DNA from: Hymenochaete sp. R1
Lineage: Eukaryota; Basidiomycota; Agaricomycetes; Hymenochaetales; Hymenochaetaceae
Direction of reading: 5' to 3'
Length of the DNA stretch: 32,241 bases
Assembly (NCBI GenBank): GCA_019400425.1
Contig: JAFREE010000216.1
Location: forward strand, 1-32,241
The notes under the pieces are model-generated. The model was given only the letters and a program-made list of their open reading frames with translations. It was not told the DNA's origin and made no database searches. The translations under genes were made by a program, and so were the position numbers. Each line of letters begins with the position of its first letter. The first letter of the stretch is position 1. Below are positions 1 through 9,220 of this stretch, one piece after another.

Positions 1-495
1 AAACAAGCATTTTTGACTTTTTACGGACGAAACCAGTCCCTGGCCGGTTCGGGGACCAGGGCCGATTCCCCGTAGTGTAGTACTGTCTATCTATTTCCAT
101 CAGTATACAACTTTGTGTCCGCGCCGGACAGACGAAGTAACGTTCACTTCCTCTTAAAGTCACTCGCATTTCTCAACTTTGTCTTTGCACGCACCATGGC
201 TTACATGACTCGCCGGGCTAGGTCAACTATGCGGCTTCAAGTCTACCTCAGCTAGCATCTACATGAAGGTGGTACTTATAAACTCTCTCTCTCTTTCTAC
301 CTTCTGAGCCCCGTCGTCGCAGGACCTTCTCATTCTTCATCCGGTGATCAGGTAAGTCTTGGATCGGTGTACATTTGATACTCCACTGACGGCCAGCAAG
401 GCGAATATCGAGCGCGACCTCAGAGATTGAGCGTAGGACCTCTTGTATGGGAGCAAAGAGTGCGTCATAAGTGCACTCCGGCTGAAGTTCACAAT
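1..495. other. Left-edge non-coding stretch with promoter-like sequence
   Basis: I see no convincing coding sequence here. It holds a short inverted repeat near 38-61 (CCCTGG ... CCAGGG), a TATA-like TATAAAC at 277-283, a pyrimidine run with (CT)6 at 283-294, and a good splice donor GTAAGT at 352 with a possible acceptor about 45 nt later. The order TATA, CT-rich tract, 5' leader intron resembles a basidiomycete promoter and leader, so it may be the old promoter of the degraded copy at 496-864. Confidence 0.4.
277..283 (+). promoter_or_regulatory. TATA-like element with CT-rich tract
   Basis: TATAAAC is followed directly by (CT)6 and more pyrimidines to about 300. The arrangement is typical of fungal core promoters. 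It lies about 210 bp upstream of the first recognisable residues of the degraded orphan-family copy. Whether it is still active cannot be told from sequence. Confidence 0.35.
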
Positions 496-864
496 GTCTA
501 TATGGTGTTCTAACTGTTGGTGTGACAACGCTAACGCACGCAAATTGCTCCAGAATACTCTTCTAGACTTGGGTATTCACAAAAATAACTCTGGAGTCTT
601 GGATCATATCGAGAACCTAATCAAGTCCAATATGACGACGCCTGCATTTACTGAATGGGCGAAGCTATTGCTGCTTGCCAAAACAGAGCAGCGGCGAGCC
701 TGCAAAGTTACTGGGAGCAGATAAACGACGACGCAGAGGACGCTATTGACAAATCGGATCTTTTCCGCCGCATCAACTTTGACAGGACAAACAGAATAAC
801 GCAACGCTGCTTCGGCCATAACCGTAAGACGTTCCAACCAAAGTCGAAGTGGGAGCGGGAATGA
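496..864 (+). pseudogene. Degraded C-terminal copy of the tandem orphan family
   Basis: Two overlapping frames together resemble the C-terminal halves of the intact neighbours at 1616-2491 and 3274-4161. The first frame holds a KLLQNTLLDL segment (compare KLQIALHDFV in the next gene) and ENLIKSNMTT (compare ESLIKPNLAT in the third). The second frame, from about 690, holds SYWEQINDDAED then KSDLFRRINFD, matching HRWNDINESEK and QSNLFISFNKD. The frames differ by one base step around 660-700. No N-terminal half is recognisable upstream. A 62-nt intron from 626 with a weak donor (GTCCAA) would also join the frames, but it would remove residues that look conserved, so I favour a broken relic. The function of the family is unknown. 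Confidence 0.6.
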
Positions 865-1615
865 GTGCGCAGGATGCGATCCACTGGCTGCAGTCCATTC
901 AGAAATCGAAGGTGACGGTACCGAGAAAGTGAAGAAGTCAAGCTAAACCATGATGCACTGGCAGAGCAACAGGACTAAGCACATTTGAGGTATGCTTCAA
1001 TCCTGTCTATTGAACCAGCGTTGACCTTTCTTTCGGATTTTTACAGTAGTTAAGTCATCACTGGCAGGTTGCGGTATCCGAGTCACTGAAGCATTTTCAC
1101 TCGGAAAACTTAGTATAGAATTATAGTACTGTAGCAGTTATAGATTTTATATAAAACAATACTGATACACATGGAATTGCTGATGTTACTATCTTATAGA
1201 GCTCTCTCACTGGCATAGAGGACATCGGACGTCAGCTTCAATGCAGATGGCCCACCAGACTAATGCACCGAGTCCAAAAGCACTCGCCTCCATAGTAATG
1301 GGCCGAACAAATCCGCAACGCAAAGAACGGGCCCTCTTCTTTGCAGCTAGTAAAGACTAGCCAATTGTCTTATCAGCCAGCACTTTGCATGCAGCCCACA
1401 ATCGAAATATTGAGTAAGGCTCGCCGCATCCTTCACTTTGCCTTTTCCAGCATCAATATTCCCTGTAGGACTAATTCCCTATGCGGATCATGCATTGGCA
1501 CATATAAGATTGTTTCCTTGACCGTCGGTGACGGTATCTCTCTTTCTCTCCCAATCCTCGAGCTTTCTCTCCTTCAGGTCCCGCCCAGTACTTCTCACCC
1601 TCCTTTGGCTCAGAT
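865..1615. other. Intergenic region between orphan-family copies
   Basis: About 750 bp without a supportable gene. The right part (about 1500-1610) is pyrimidine-rich and looks like the promoter and 5' leader of the intact gene starting at 1616. Nothing in the left part is recognised. Confidence 0.5.
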
Positions 1616-2491
1616 ATGTCTTCCGCTGACAAGGACAAAGTCAGAGATGCGCCACGGCCGACGAAGCAAGATGAACAGTTGTCCGAGCTGGAAAAGTTCC
1701 TAGAAGAAAACAAAATTTGGCTCGATTCAATCGAACGGTATTCGGGCGAGTTCACCGGTTATGCCTGGAATAACATCAAATGGAGCAAGAAGGACCTGCT
1801 TGCCAAGTTCACTCCCTACCGTCTCGCTTTGCAGGAAGCAAACGTACCGGCAACGAAGATTATCGATAAGGAGCTTCATATCCTTTATCGTGGGATCGAC
1901 ATCACAGTGCGGCTTCTGAACAGGTTTCGTGAGCACGCTTTAAGTTCACGCCCGTTCCTGACAGTGCCGGGGGCTCACTTTGCTTTGGAACTCAGAAATC
2001 TGTTCCGTAATCTCGTAAAAGGAGGCAGAGACTACATCGAGAGCTCCCTTCAATTGATGCCCAAGAATTCTTCATTCAGTCAGCGGAGCTCAATAGACAA
2101 AGAGCGTGGAGCCGAAGAGGCTGAGGAAAAGCTCCAAATAGCACTTCATGATTTTGTCATGGGCAGCGACGCTGCTGATGCTTCATTTCAAGTTGATAAT
2201 GTCGTCAAATCTGGGATATCCGAAGCGGCATCGCAGACCTTGCACGGCGAGATACACTGGCTGAAACATCGCTGGAACGACATCAACGAATCCGAAAAAG
2301 TTGTTTTGCAATCGAACCTCTTCATATCGTTCAATAAAGATGGATCAATATCCAAGAAGAGTGCAGGATCCTCCAGTTATAAAGATCGTGGAAGCAGGGG
2401 TAAACGTGGCAGCAACAATCGCGATAATGAAGATGAACACCATGCTGGGCCAGCCCGGGAAAGCGTCAGCAAGCGGGCAAAAAACCTCTGA
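1616..2491 (+). CDS. Orphan-family helical protein, copy 2
   Basis: This is a single-exon ORF of 291 aa that I do not recognise. It is highly charged and predicted mostly alpha-helical, with no signal peptide or membrane segment. A central motif DITVRLLNRFREHAL (about residues 97-111) recurs as NVTVRLLEYIRQYAL in the next gene, and a RDYIES/RDYVAY match follows about 45 residues later. The C-terminus becomes Ser/Gly/Arg-rich and ends in a basic tail (SVSKRAKNL) that could be a nuclear localisation signal. The start is the first ATG after a pyrimidine-rich leader. The gene is the middle member of a tandem set on one strand with 750-780 bp spacing. Intact length and parallel domain layout argue for a functional gene. 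I infer lineage-restricted origin but cannot test it here. Confidence 0.75.
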   Translation: MSSADKDKVRDAPRPTKQDEQLSELEKFLEENKIWLDSIERYSGEFTGYAWNNIKWSKKDLLAKFTPYRLALQEANVPATKIIDKELHILYRGIDITVRLLNRFREHALSSRPFLTVPGAHFALELRNLFRNLVKGGRDYIESSLQLMPKNSSFSQRSSIDKERGAEEAEEKLQIALHDFVMGSDAADASFQVDNVVKSGISEAASQTLHGEIHWLKHRWNDINESEKVVLQSNLFISFNKDGSISKKSAGSSSYKDRGSRGKRGSNNRDNEDEHHAGPARESVSKRAKNL

Positions 2492-3273
2492 CAAGGCTCA
2501 ACAGCAAGAAAATAAAGCCTTATCTCGAGATATATTTTCATTCTGTTTAGTGATCCAATGCTGAATTTGCATATAGGCAGCTTGATGCTAGTCCAGGAGA
2601 CCAGAGCAAGGGACAATTTGAGCCACTTTCGTTTGAAGAGAATGATATAACCGATGGGTATTATTTCTGATTCGCAGGATGTCTTCGTGTAATTGGCATT
2701 GCAAAAAAAAAAATAGAAATGGATAACACTGCGCACCTGATATTTGTGCCCGTTCATTCAACGTGTGCGTCTACGTCGTAATTTTGCCCGAGAATTAAAG
2801 TTCGCATGAAGGATAAAAGGCACGGATGCGGATGCAAAACGCAAACTTGAAAATTCCTTTGAAACTCAGATAGGGGCACCAATCCTTCAGTTTGTCTATA
2901 ATTCGAAACCGTACCACATTTTCAGCCCCAGTATTCTTGTCAGCTCAATGCGTTAAGAACGTTTGCACAGCCCGATATCGCACATCTCCCGATTCTCGGG
3001 ATCGGTACGGATATGACCAAGCTGCATTAGGGTTAGATTCATAGAAAGTTGCGTTTTGAAACCGTTAGGCTCGGAGATGCGATGGGACAAACCTTTCAGC
3101 CATCGTCGACTATGCATCTTGTGGTGATTTCTCTTGATCGGAAGCGTAAATGAGTCGCAATGCAGAACCCCAGGCTCTCCCTTAAAAGAAGACGTAAGAC
3201 CTTCTTCTTTCCCAATCACTCACTCTTACCTCATAGTCCTTCGCTCTTCCATCATCGATAGATTCCTCCTCGA
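2492..3273. other. Intergenic region between copies 2 and 3
   Basis: About 780 bp with no supportable gene. An A-run occurs near 2702-2712. Pyrimidine-rich sequence at about 3190-3270 probably forms the promoter and leader of the gene at 3274. Short ORFs on both strands here have no recognisable features. Confidence 0.5.
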
Positions 3274-4161
3274 ATGTCTGGTAGTAATCAGGCTCCGAAT
3301 TCTTCGGCCGGCCAGGTATCCCGACAACGCGACGACCTTGTCAGAATGAAGGCCGAGCTGGACGATTGTATCAAATCCATCGAGGCCTGGATCGCTTCTA
3401 TCGAGCAGACGCCACTCAGCCCTGGGGATCACACCGAAACCTTTGATTCCTATGTCAAGGAACTGGATCAGTGGATGAGAAATCTCTCAAACATGCGCAC
3501 ACATTACCAGTGGGTACTCAAAGACCCTGAGTCCGAATCGACCAATGCTGGGGAGCTCGATGAGCTGGTTCAGTATTTCGACTACCGCTTTAACGTCACG
3601 GTCAGGCTTCTCGAGTATATTCGTCAGTACGCCCTGAGGGGAGACAGCTACGAGAAGCCTGCCACGAATGATCTCAAATACGCTCATAGCAAAGCTAGAA
3701 AGCGTATTTGGAAACTGTTGGAGGCTGCCAGAGGATGCCTTAAAGACGAGGCCAGAGACTACGTCGCATACAGGCTCAAGCAGTCTGGATGGCAGACCAA
3801 ATATGAATGGACCGGAAATGAAGGAGCTTTTGGCGCTTTCATCGCAAACGCGTTGGACTTGTCACATAATTTCGAGCCGACTGTCGAATGTCTTGAAAGT
3901 CTGATCAAGCCCAACCTAGCTACGCGTATGCTTGTTACTCCAGCGTCACAGGCGTGCCTTGCAGTACTCAAGGAAACGGGCTGGATAAAGGCACGCCAAG
4001 TTGACCTTCTAAAGAAGGAGGACGAGGTCGATAAGGCCTCTCCGCTTTGCACAAGAGTCACCCTTCGAGGATCCAAACGATCCAGAAATGCGGACGAGAG
4101 GTCAAGTGGTAGTGGCAAGCGAGTCAAAGCATATGACTGGGGTGACCAAGGCCAGTCCTAA
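3274..4161 (+). CDS. Orphan-family helical protein, copy 3
   Basis: Single-exon ORF of 295 aa, a clear paralogue of the gene at 1616-2491 with no function I can name. Shared features in order are an N-terminal charged helix, a WIASIE/WLDSIE segment (about residues 34-39), NVTVRLLEYIRQYAL (about 109-123), RDYVAY, then LESLIKPNLAT near 210, and a basic tail (KRSRNADERSSGSGKRVK) that looks like a nuclear localisation signal. No signal peptide or transmembrane segment is visible. It begins at the first ATG after a pyrimidine-rich leader. The two intact copies are well diverged, so the duplication is not recent. The repeated copies suggest a fast-evolving accessory family, but this is inference. 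Confidence 0.77.
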   Translation: MSGSNQAPNSSAGQVSRQRDDLVRMKAELDDCIKSIEAWIASIEQTPLSPGDHTETFDSYVKELDQWMRNLSNMRTHYQWVLKDPESESTNAGELDELVQYFDYRFNVTVRLLEYIRQYALRGDSYEKPATNDLKYAHSKARKRIWKLLEAARGCLKDEARDYVAYRLKQSGWQTKYEWTGNEGAFGAFIANALDLSHNFEPTVECLESLIKPNLATRMLVTPASQACLAVLKETGWIKARQVDLLKKEDEVDKASPLCTRVTLRGSKRSRNADERSSGSGKRVKAYDWGDQGQS

Positions 4162-4378
4162 GGGTAATGCGTCAAGTTTTCGTACGTTCTTCGAAATATC
4201 CACAATTCATCTTTGACTGATTGATTCATCGGCTGGAATTTTTTCAGAGACGCCATTTTCGAGGGTATCGCCCATCACAGGCATTAATGGACAAACATCT
4301 TCCTTCATAGACGTTTATCTCAGAATAACAAAGATACATAACTACGATTGATTTAGTACTAATATCAGTGTTCAGCGG

Positions 4379-4879
4379 TTAAATCACATACCCTGCGATC
4401 ATAGTCAGACCACCTAAAGGTGTTACTGGACCAAGAAACTTGAATTTGTCTCTGTTGAGCACGAGTGCAACTATACTTGACGAGAATACGAGCCCTCCAA
4501 TTGCAATAGCTGGGCCAGCGAAACGGTGTTGCGAGAACCTCGGATGCATAGAAACAAGCATCAGTCCAAGCCCATTGTAGATCTGTAGGCCAATGTTAGA
4601 GCGAAAATGCACCATAATGGACTACACAACTAACGGTATAATGCGATGCAGTCTCCCAAGAATGTATTTTGTCTGTGGTTATGCCTTGTCTGCTCTTGAG
4701 GCCGTGAGAACCAAAGGCACCTGCCGCCATACCGGCTGCGACTGCAGGGGTTCATTACATTTGTTTGAGTGAGCTCAATGATAGGCGTCTTTCATACCAA
4801 AGAGAGCTCCAGCTCTGAAAAGCGTCCTAGGAGAGATTATAGAGGGAGACGTGAGGAGAGGCGAGCGTTCTGAAGCCAT
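4379..4879 (-). CDS. DUF423/TMEM256-like small membrane protein
   Basis: Three exons on the minus strand (4798-4879, 4635-4741, 4379-4582) encode 130 aa, the usual length for this family. Family hallmarks are GAFGSHGLKS after the first helix, WETASHY, then NGLGLMLVS in a helix, and the C-terminal LGPVTPLGGLTMIAGY. Four hydrophobic segments are expected. DUF423 proteins are conserved from bacteria to humans but their biochemical role is not settled. The N-terminus starts MASERSPLL, which fits the acidic dileucine sorting pattern [DE]xxxL[LI]. Introns have GTATGA and GTTAGT donors, and the second has a CTAAC branch point. In exon 2 a second acceptor nine bases downstream would remove three residues. 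It is convergent with the orphan gene ending at 4161 and divergent from the glycine dehydrogenase gene. Confidence 0.88.
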
Positions 4880-5486
4880 GGTCAGTCAATGGTCGTTGAC
4901 TGAGAGAGAGAAAGAAAGGGAAGGATTCCGTGTTCACCCGACGCGTGCTCTTTTCGACTCAGTGCAGGAAGCTCTTACGCACTTTGCCCACCCACGCAGA
5001 GCGTCCATCCTGTCGACTTTTTTTTGACAATAGCATGTACATATCCTCGTAGCGAAACCAGACTGCTGCAGACTGCAGTCAAATGTGTATATAGCATCTG
5101 AATGCTGTCAAAGAGGCCTTGCGCACTTGGAAGGGATCACCAAAGATTCAGATAGGTTCAGGCTAGGCCCAGGCTGAGTGCCAAACAATTCTTCATTTCT
5201 GTATCTAAAACGTAGGCCATACTTTTTGGTGTTGACGAGTGAGTATTCTCTGAACTATTTGAATGATCATTTGTCTTTAGGCATTTTCGAGTACCTGACC
5301 AGATCTCCGAGTAGAAAGCGTAGGGATGCCAGAGGTGTAAAGATTTTTTCTCAATGGATCACCAACCGCCCACCATTGCTCGGTGGAATCCCATATACTG
5401 CAAGGAATGAAAAAAAGCGGCCCTCTTCTCCCCTTGTCAGCGACCATCATCATCGGAGGGCACCTAGCACCCTTACGCCGTTCACA
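4880..5486. other. Divergent promoter region, DUF423 gene and glycine dehydrogenase
   Basis: About 600 bp between two divergent genes. It contains one ACGCGT at about 4940 close to the DUF423 side and a T-run near 5019. An open frame in phase with the glycine dehydrogenase starts at 5178, but it would place about 100 residues before the mitochondrial presequence, so I treat it as leader. Confidence 0.5.
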
Positions 5487-8400
5487 ATGTCCTCCGTTTC
5501 TCGCGTTTGCGCTGGCATTCGCCTCAGACCCCATCGTGTTGTCTCACTCTCCAGGTCCCTCAGCGGCGCACCCTCATCGAGGTCAGCGGTAACAATCAGG
5601 TCGTTCAAGACATCGGCCTCGCTGGCAGCAGCGAAAAAGTCCTTATTCAGCCCGCTTGACACCTTCACAGAACGCCATGTTGGCCCAGATGTATCTGAGG
5701 TCAAGACTATGCTTGAGGCGATCGGGTACGAGTCCATGGAAGCCTTCGTCAAAGCTTCCGTTCCAGAGTCAATTCGTCTTTCTGAGTCATGTATGACCGA
5801 CGAGACCATTCCTGCCTTGAGCGAGTCTGAGTTTCTCAAAAGAGCCAGGGATCTTGCAGCTGCAAATAAATGCTTCAAGGGCTACATTGGTATGGGGTAT
5901 CATAATGCTGTCGTTCCTCCTGTCATTTTGCGCAACGTAAGCCACCTCAGATTTTTCTTTCTTTCTTATCTACGGCTAATTTAAATGAATAGATTATTGA
6001 AAATCCGGCCTGGTACACGCCTTACACGCCGTATCAGCCGGAGATAGCCCAAGGTATGTGGATCGGTGGTTTTCTTCATGAGTTCTGTATTAATATTAAT
6101 TTTAGGTCGTCTGGAATCTTTGGTCAACTTCCAAACCATGGTTATGTCAATGACCTCAATGCATATTGCCAATGCATCCTTGCTAGATGAAGGTACTGCA
6201 GCTGCGGAATCCATGACCATGGCCTTTGCGAACGGAGGCATGAAGAAAAGTACTTTCCTCGTTGACTCCGGTGTTCTCCCTCAAACGCTCTCCGTCCTTC
6301 GCACCCGCGCCAAGGGTTTTGGTATAAAAGTTGTCGTCGGAGACGCTTTCTCTTCACTGAACGATAGCGCCCTCACATCCGACCTATGCGGCGTTCTTGT
6401 CCAATACCCCGATGTTGACGGTCGGGTGACGGACTTTGCGTCACTCGGGCCTAAAGTGCATGACCTTGGCGGGCTGCTTGTTTGCGCTACGGATCTTCTG
6501 GCGCTCACGAAGCTGGCACCTCCTGGTGAATGGGGTGCCGACATCGTGCTGGGGAACTCTGCACGCTTCGGCGTTCCAGCGGGCTACGGCGGACCGCACG
6601 CCGCGTTCTTCGCGTGTACCGAAAAGCTCAAGCGAAAGATGCCGGGGCGCTTGATCGGACGCAGTCGGGACACAACGGGAGCTCCAGCGTACAGATTGGC
6701 ATTGCAGACGCGAGAGCAGCACATTCGACGCGAGAAGGCGACGAGCAACATTTGCACGAGTCAGGCGCTGTTGGCAAACATGGCCGCGATGTATGCGGTG
6801 TATCACGGTCCCGAGGGCCTGTCTCGGATTGCCGACCGCGTCCACGGGTTCACGCGCGTACTTGCAGAACAGGTACAGAAGGCGGGTTACAAGATCACGA
6901 ATGAGACATACTTCGACACACTGACGATCGATGTGAGCAACGTGAGTGGTGGTGCCGATGCTGTTCATCGTGCTGCCCGGACGGCGGGAATTAACCTGCG
7001 CGAGGTTGATGAGAGTCACGTCGGAATTTCGCTTGATGAAAGCGTCTCTGCGCTCGACCTCGTATCTTTGGTTAATGTCTTCGCTCGCTCTGCTTCTTCA
7101 TCCCCTTTGGACCTTTCCTCCCTCACCGAACCACAGACTCAGAATTCACCGATCCCTTCCAACCTCCATCGCACCTCCCCATTCCTTAACCACCCCGTGT
7201 TTAACACCCACCATTCTGAAACCGAGATGCTCCGATATATCACCCACCTCCAATCGAAGGACCTCGGACTCGGACATGCCATGATTCCTCTGGGAAGTTG
7301 CACCATGAAGCTTAACAGCACCTCGAGCATGATCCCGCTCACGATGCCCGAGTTCGGCGGTATTCATCCTTTCACTCCTGGAGACCAGGTTAATGGATAC
7401 AGGGAGATCGTCAAGGAGCTGGAGGAAGATTTGTGTCGTATCACGGGCTTTGAAGCGTGCTCGCTGCAGCCTAACTCAGGTGCAGCGGGCGAGTTTGCTG
7501 GACTTTCGGTGATCAGGGCGTATCATGCGTCGAGGGGAGAGGAGAAGCGAGATGTCTGCTTGATTCCCGTTAGCGCTCATGGAACTAACCCGGCTGTAAG
7601 TCTCGTTCATTGTTTTGACTAAAATAATACTGAACATTTTGTAGTCGGCGGTGATGGCAGGCCTGCGTGTTGTCTCCGTTAAGGTCCTTTCCACTGGCGG
7701 ACTCGATATGGAAGACCTGAAGGCGAAAGCTGAGAAATACAAAGATCAACTCGCCGCTTTTATGGTGCGCATTTTTTTTTCTATCTGTTCTAACACTTAT
7801 CATGGCTCATGCCTGGCGACCAGATCACGTATCCTTCGACGTACGGTGTCTTCGAAGATGGGGTCCAAGAGGCGTGCAAGATCATCCATGACAATGGGGG
7901 TCAGGTGTACCTCGACGGTGCGAACTTGAACGCTCAGATTGGTTTGACAAACCCGGCTACGTGTGGAGGTGACGTTTGCCACATGAACTTACACAAAACC
8001 TTTGCTATGTAAGTATCTTCTGACCATTGGGGAAACGATGACTCATACTCCAATCTAGCCCTCACGGAGGAGGTGGACCTGGCATGGGCCCTATCTGCGT
8101 TGCTTCCCACCTGGCACCTTTCCTCCCTAAGCACCCTCTCGTCGCCACCGGTGGCTCGAAGGGCATCGATGCCATCTCAGCCGCACCATTCGGCAGCGCC
8201 TCCGTCCTCCTTATTTCCTGGGCCTACATTAAAATGCTCGGAGGTGCGGGTCTCTCCGCATCTACGCGCGCGGCCCTCCTCAACGCCAACTATATCGCTG
8301 CCCGCCTCAAGGACCACTATAGCCTGCGTTTCGTCAACGCACACGGCCGCGTCGCCCACGAGCTCCTCCTCGACCTCGGCGAATTCGAGAAGAAGGCGGG

Positions 8401-8877
8401 CTTGAAGGTGACTGACTTTGCGAAGCGGCTGCAGGACTACGGGTTCCACCCACCGACGTGCTCGTGGCCAATCTCGACGGCGATGTTGATCGAACCGACG
8501 GAGAGTGAGAGCTTGGCGGAGATTGAGAGGTTTTGTGAGGCGATGATTGAGATTAGAAGGGAGGTTCAGGAGGTGGTGGATGGGAAGCAGCCGCGGGAGA
8601 GTAATTTGTTGAAGAACGCGCCGCATCCGATGAACGTATTACTCGCTTCTGAGGAGAAGTGGAATAAGCCGTACTCAAGGGAACGGGCGGCATATCCTTT
8701 GCCATGGCTGCGGGAGAAAAAGTTCTGGCCCTCGGTTTCCAGAATAGATGATGGTAAACTCTACATTCCTTTCGTTATACCTTCGTTCACTGATGAATAA
8801 TACTTTCCTTCATAGCTTATGGTGACCTCAACCTGGTCTGTGAATGTCCTTCCGTCGAGGAGCTCGAGTCCGTATAG
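5487..8877 (+). CDS. GCV2: Glycine dehydrogenase (decarboxylating), mitochondrial P-protein
   Basis: This is the P-protein of the glycine cleavage system (EC 1.4.4.2). It decarboxylates glycine on pyridoxal phosphate and passes the aminomethyl group to the lipoyl arm of the H-protein in the mitochondrial matrix, yielding one-carbon units. Seven exons (5487-5936, 5993-6053, 6106-7595, 7645-7764, 7824-8008, 8059-8753, 8816-8877) give 1020 aa, full length for eukaryotic P-proteins. The first 40-50 residues are rich in Arg and Ser, like a mitochondrial presequence. [43 protein letters not shown] and [11 protein letters not shown] are family signatures. The cofactor lysine is K765 in NLHKTFA, followed by the glycine-rich [11 protein letters not shown], which is split by an intron. 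The protein ends [14 protein letters not shown]. Its gene converges with the PPR gene downstream. Confidence 0.97.
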
Positions 8878-9220
8878 AGGCTCATATATTCTCTTTCCCT
8901 AATGCGCTTTTCAACACGCGCATATTGTTGTATTAGATACCTTGCATTTTTTTTCGGTTCAACCCATCACGAGCAATCCACATTCTAGACGCATTACTCT
9001 TCTCTTGCTTAGATCGCATGCTTTTTTTCATTGTAGACATAGCTTAGGTGACAAACGGGGTTCAACAGGTTTTAATCCAATGGAGTTCTCAACGGCTCAG
9101 ATTCGAATTAAAAGGCAATTAGAGTCTATCTGGTAAATGCAACAAGGCAGTGAACAAAGTAATGAATAGGAAAGGAAATGGAAGAAGAGCAGCCTCCCAA
9201 CTCTGCCTTGTGAAACGACG
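8878..9220. other. Convergent 3' region
   Basis: About 340 bp between the stop codons of glycine dehydrogenase (+) and the PPR-like gene (-). It is A/T-rich with T-runs on both strands, which suits two 3' untranslated regions and polyadenylation signals. No gene is seen. Confidence 0.55.

Noticed and set aside
38..61. Inverted repeat CCCTGG/CCAGGG as a terminator or mobile element end
   Set aside because: Only six base pairs, no flanking duplication and no associated gene; could be chance.
2953..3219. 88-codon minus-strand ORF between orphan-family copies
   Set aside because: No recognisable motif; it overlaps the probable promoter of the next gene.
5178..5486. In-frame N-terminal extension of glycine dehydrogenase
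   Set aside because: It would bury the mitochondrial presequence and has no similarity to P-proteins; the ATG at 5487 starts a typical presequence.
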